A stretch of DNA of 64,000 bases from positions 1 through 64,000 of the forward strand of contig NZ_KZ084335.1 of NCBI RefSeq assembly GCF_002093975.1. Direction: 5' to 3'. Position numbers and translations under genes: made by a program. The notes beneath the pieces were generated by a model. The model had not been told where the DNA came from, did no database searches, and saw only the letters and a program-made list of their open reading frames with translations. This stretch comes from Thermoactinospora rubra. Its GTDB lineage: Bacteria > Actinomycetota > Actinomycetes > Streptosporangiales > Streptosporangiaceae. Positions 63,011 through 64,000 of the stretch are shown piece after piece (positions within the stretch are counted from its first letter, which is position 1; each line of letters starts with the position of its first letter).

Positions 63011-64000
63011 CTACTCATACAGCTCCCCGTTGGGGCCCACGATCCTCCCCGACCACACGCTCTTGGCCGCCTCGTACACCGCCGCCGTCTCCCCGTCGAA
63101 GTACGGCGAGGTGACCATGTCGATCCGCCCGTTGCCGTCCTGGTCGGCGAACGTGCTGGTCACCCCGTTGACGTAGCCCAGCCGCCGGGCGTTGCCGTAC
63201 CTCGTCAGCCAGGGCCCGCCGTCGTAGCCGGGCGTCACCGCGCACTTCAGCCCGACGTGCTCCTCGATCCTGAGCCAGGAGGCCCCCAGCGCCTTGCCCG
63301 TGGTCTTGCCGTAGCAGTACTTGGGCGTCAGCCCCGCGTACGGCTTGTCGCCGTCCGGGTGCGGAGCCGCCGGGTAGCCGAAGGTCCTGACCACCCTCCC
63401 GGCCGCCTGGTTCCAGGCCAGCCCCTGGCCGCCGACGTTGTCGCCCAGCCGTCCGGCGTCCTTGGACAAGGCCACGAAGTACCGCCCGCCGCGGCTCCAC
63501 CTGGGCCCGGCGAACCGCTCATACTCCCGCCGGTCCACCTGCTCGATCCGGTCGAAGTGGATGCCGTTGTGGACGGTCACGAAGGCGTAGTCGCGGTCGT
63601 GGTCCTCGTAGGCGACGAAGTCGTCGTGGGTGAACGCCTGCTTGCCGACGTAGACGCCGAAGGGCGCCTTGCCCTCGTAGTAGCCCGGCACGAAGATCCA
63701 CTTGTCCATGACGTCGCGGCCGCCGGTGTCGTAGACGCAGTGGCCCGCGGTGACGACCAGGTTGCGGTAGCCGGACTGGACCGCGGTGGCCGAGCACCAG
63801 CGGTGGCGGCCCGCGGCGTCGAGGAAGAAGACCTTGCCGATGGTCTTGGGCAGGTTCACGTTCTGGACGCGGCCGAGCGGCCTGCGCTCCTCCCCGCGGG
63901 GGGCGACGGCGCCCGGGCCGCCGTCGGCGGACGGGCCGCCCTTGGCGACGACCTTCCCGGCCTGCCCGGCGTCCCAGCGGTACGCCGAGGCGGCCCGCAG
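63011..64000 (-). CDS. Secreted trypsin-fold protein lacking the catalytic Ser (copy 3, 5' end cut by window)
   Basis: The frame stays open to the window edge, so the N terminus (signal peptide) is missing. Visible parts: VQNVNLPKTIGKVFF, WCSAT, TAGHCVYD, DHDRDYAFVTV, and GYDGGPW in place of GxSGGP, so Asp again replaces Ser. DQDGNGRID loop conserved. Unlike copies 1 and 2 it lacks the roughly 100-residue insertion between the barrels and so resembles the ancestral form. Confidence 0.83.
   Translation of the reverse strand: MRAASAYRWDAGQAGKVVAKGGPSADGGPGAVAPRGEERRPLGRVQNVNLPKTIGKVFFLDAAGRHRWCSATAVQSGYRNLVVTAGHCVYDTGGRDVMDKWIFVPGYYEGKAPFGVYVGKQAFTHDDFVAYEDHDRDYAFVTVHNGIHFDRIEQVDRREYERFAGPRWSRGGRYFVALSKDAGRLGDNVGGQGLAWNQAAGRVVRTFGYPAAPHPDGDKPYAGLTPKYCYGKTTGKALGASWLRIEEHVGLKCAVTPGYDGGPWLTRYGNARRLGYVNGVTSTFADQDGNGRIDMVTSPYFDGETAAVYEAAKSVWSGRIVGPNGELYE

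Overview
This is a 64 kb chromosomal piece of a high-GC filamentous actinomycete. The signature genes are sigR-rsrA, a WhiB1-type regulator, a PASTA serine/threonine kinase, nickel superoxide dismutase with its maturation protease, a DasR-like GntR regulator, a PdtaS-type sensor kinase and a SigF/B-type sigma factor with its anti-sigma partner. Gene content and style (several GTG/TTG starts, many 1-4 nt overlaps, likely leaderless genes) suggest Streptosporangiales, perhaps Nonomuraea-like. That placement is an inference. I see no rRNA, tRNA, prophage, insertion sequence or CRISPR array.

Layout. 1-1.6 kb: three stacked terminators, then a divergent Lrp regulator / phenylalanine hydroxylase pair. 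1.9-7.4 kb: a secreted beta-lactamase-fold lipoprotein, then the pstSCAB phosphate operon (minus strand) behind a two-repeat PHO box and ending in a PhoB-like regulator whose phospho-acceptor Asp is Ser. 7.4-16.4 kb: a phosphatase/fructosamine-kinase pair, hisN, rsgA-aroA, a Uma2 nuclease, an SRAP protein, a DksA-like protein, a methyltransferase and sigR-rsrA with an autoregulatory-type promoter. 16.5-23.3 kb: two membrane HD-domain proteins, biotin carboxylase plus a free biotin carrier, a FlK-like thioesterase, a BsaP-like protein and a PASTA kinase.

23.3-29.4 kb looks like an aromatic (lignin-monomer type) catabolic island: aryl-alcohol dehydrogenase, aldehyde dehydrogenase, MarR and IclR regulators, and a VanA-like oxygenase and VanB-like reductase separated by a 50-residue Cys/His protein. 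29.4-37.6 kb is a raffinose-type sugar island: GH36 alpha-galactosidase, a LacI gene broken by a 14-bp tandem duplication, twin LacI-type operators, a three-gene ABC importer without ATPase, and a GH32 fructosidase. 37.6-44.5 kb holds a TPP enzyme, an SNase-fold protein and a bioF-gntR-bioD-bioB run. 44.5-47.7 kb is the pdtaS / whiB1 / lipid-kinase block also found in mycobacteria, with a CRP-like site before whiB1.

47.7-49.7 kb is an AbiE-like pair whose nucleotidyltransferase gene carries a one-base frameshift. 50-52.5 kb: SigF/RsbW-type pair and sodN/sodX. 53-57.5 kb: a polar amino-acid ABC importer, malic enzyme and a second Uma2 protein. 57.6-64 kb: an HTH-TPR regulator, then a tandem array of three secreted trypsin-fold proteins.

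The array is the strongest candidate for something undescribed. All three proteins keep the His and Asp of the catalytic triad but replace the nucleophilic Ser by Asn, Asp and Asp. They conserve a calcium-type loop. The two complete copies start with TTG and have duplicated upstream cassettes, each with a perfect CRP-type palindrome about 285 bp before the start.
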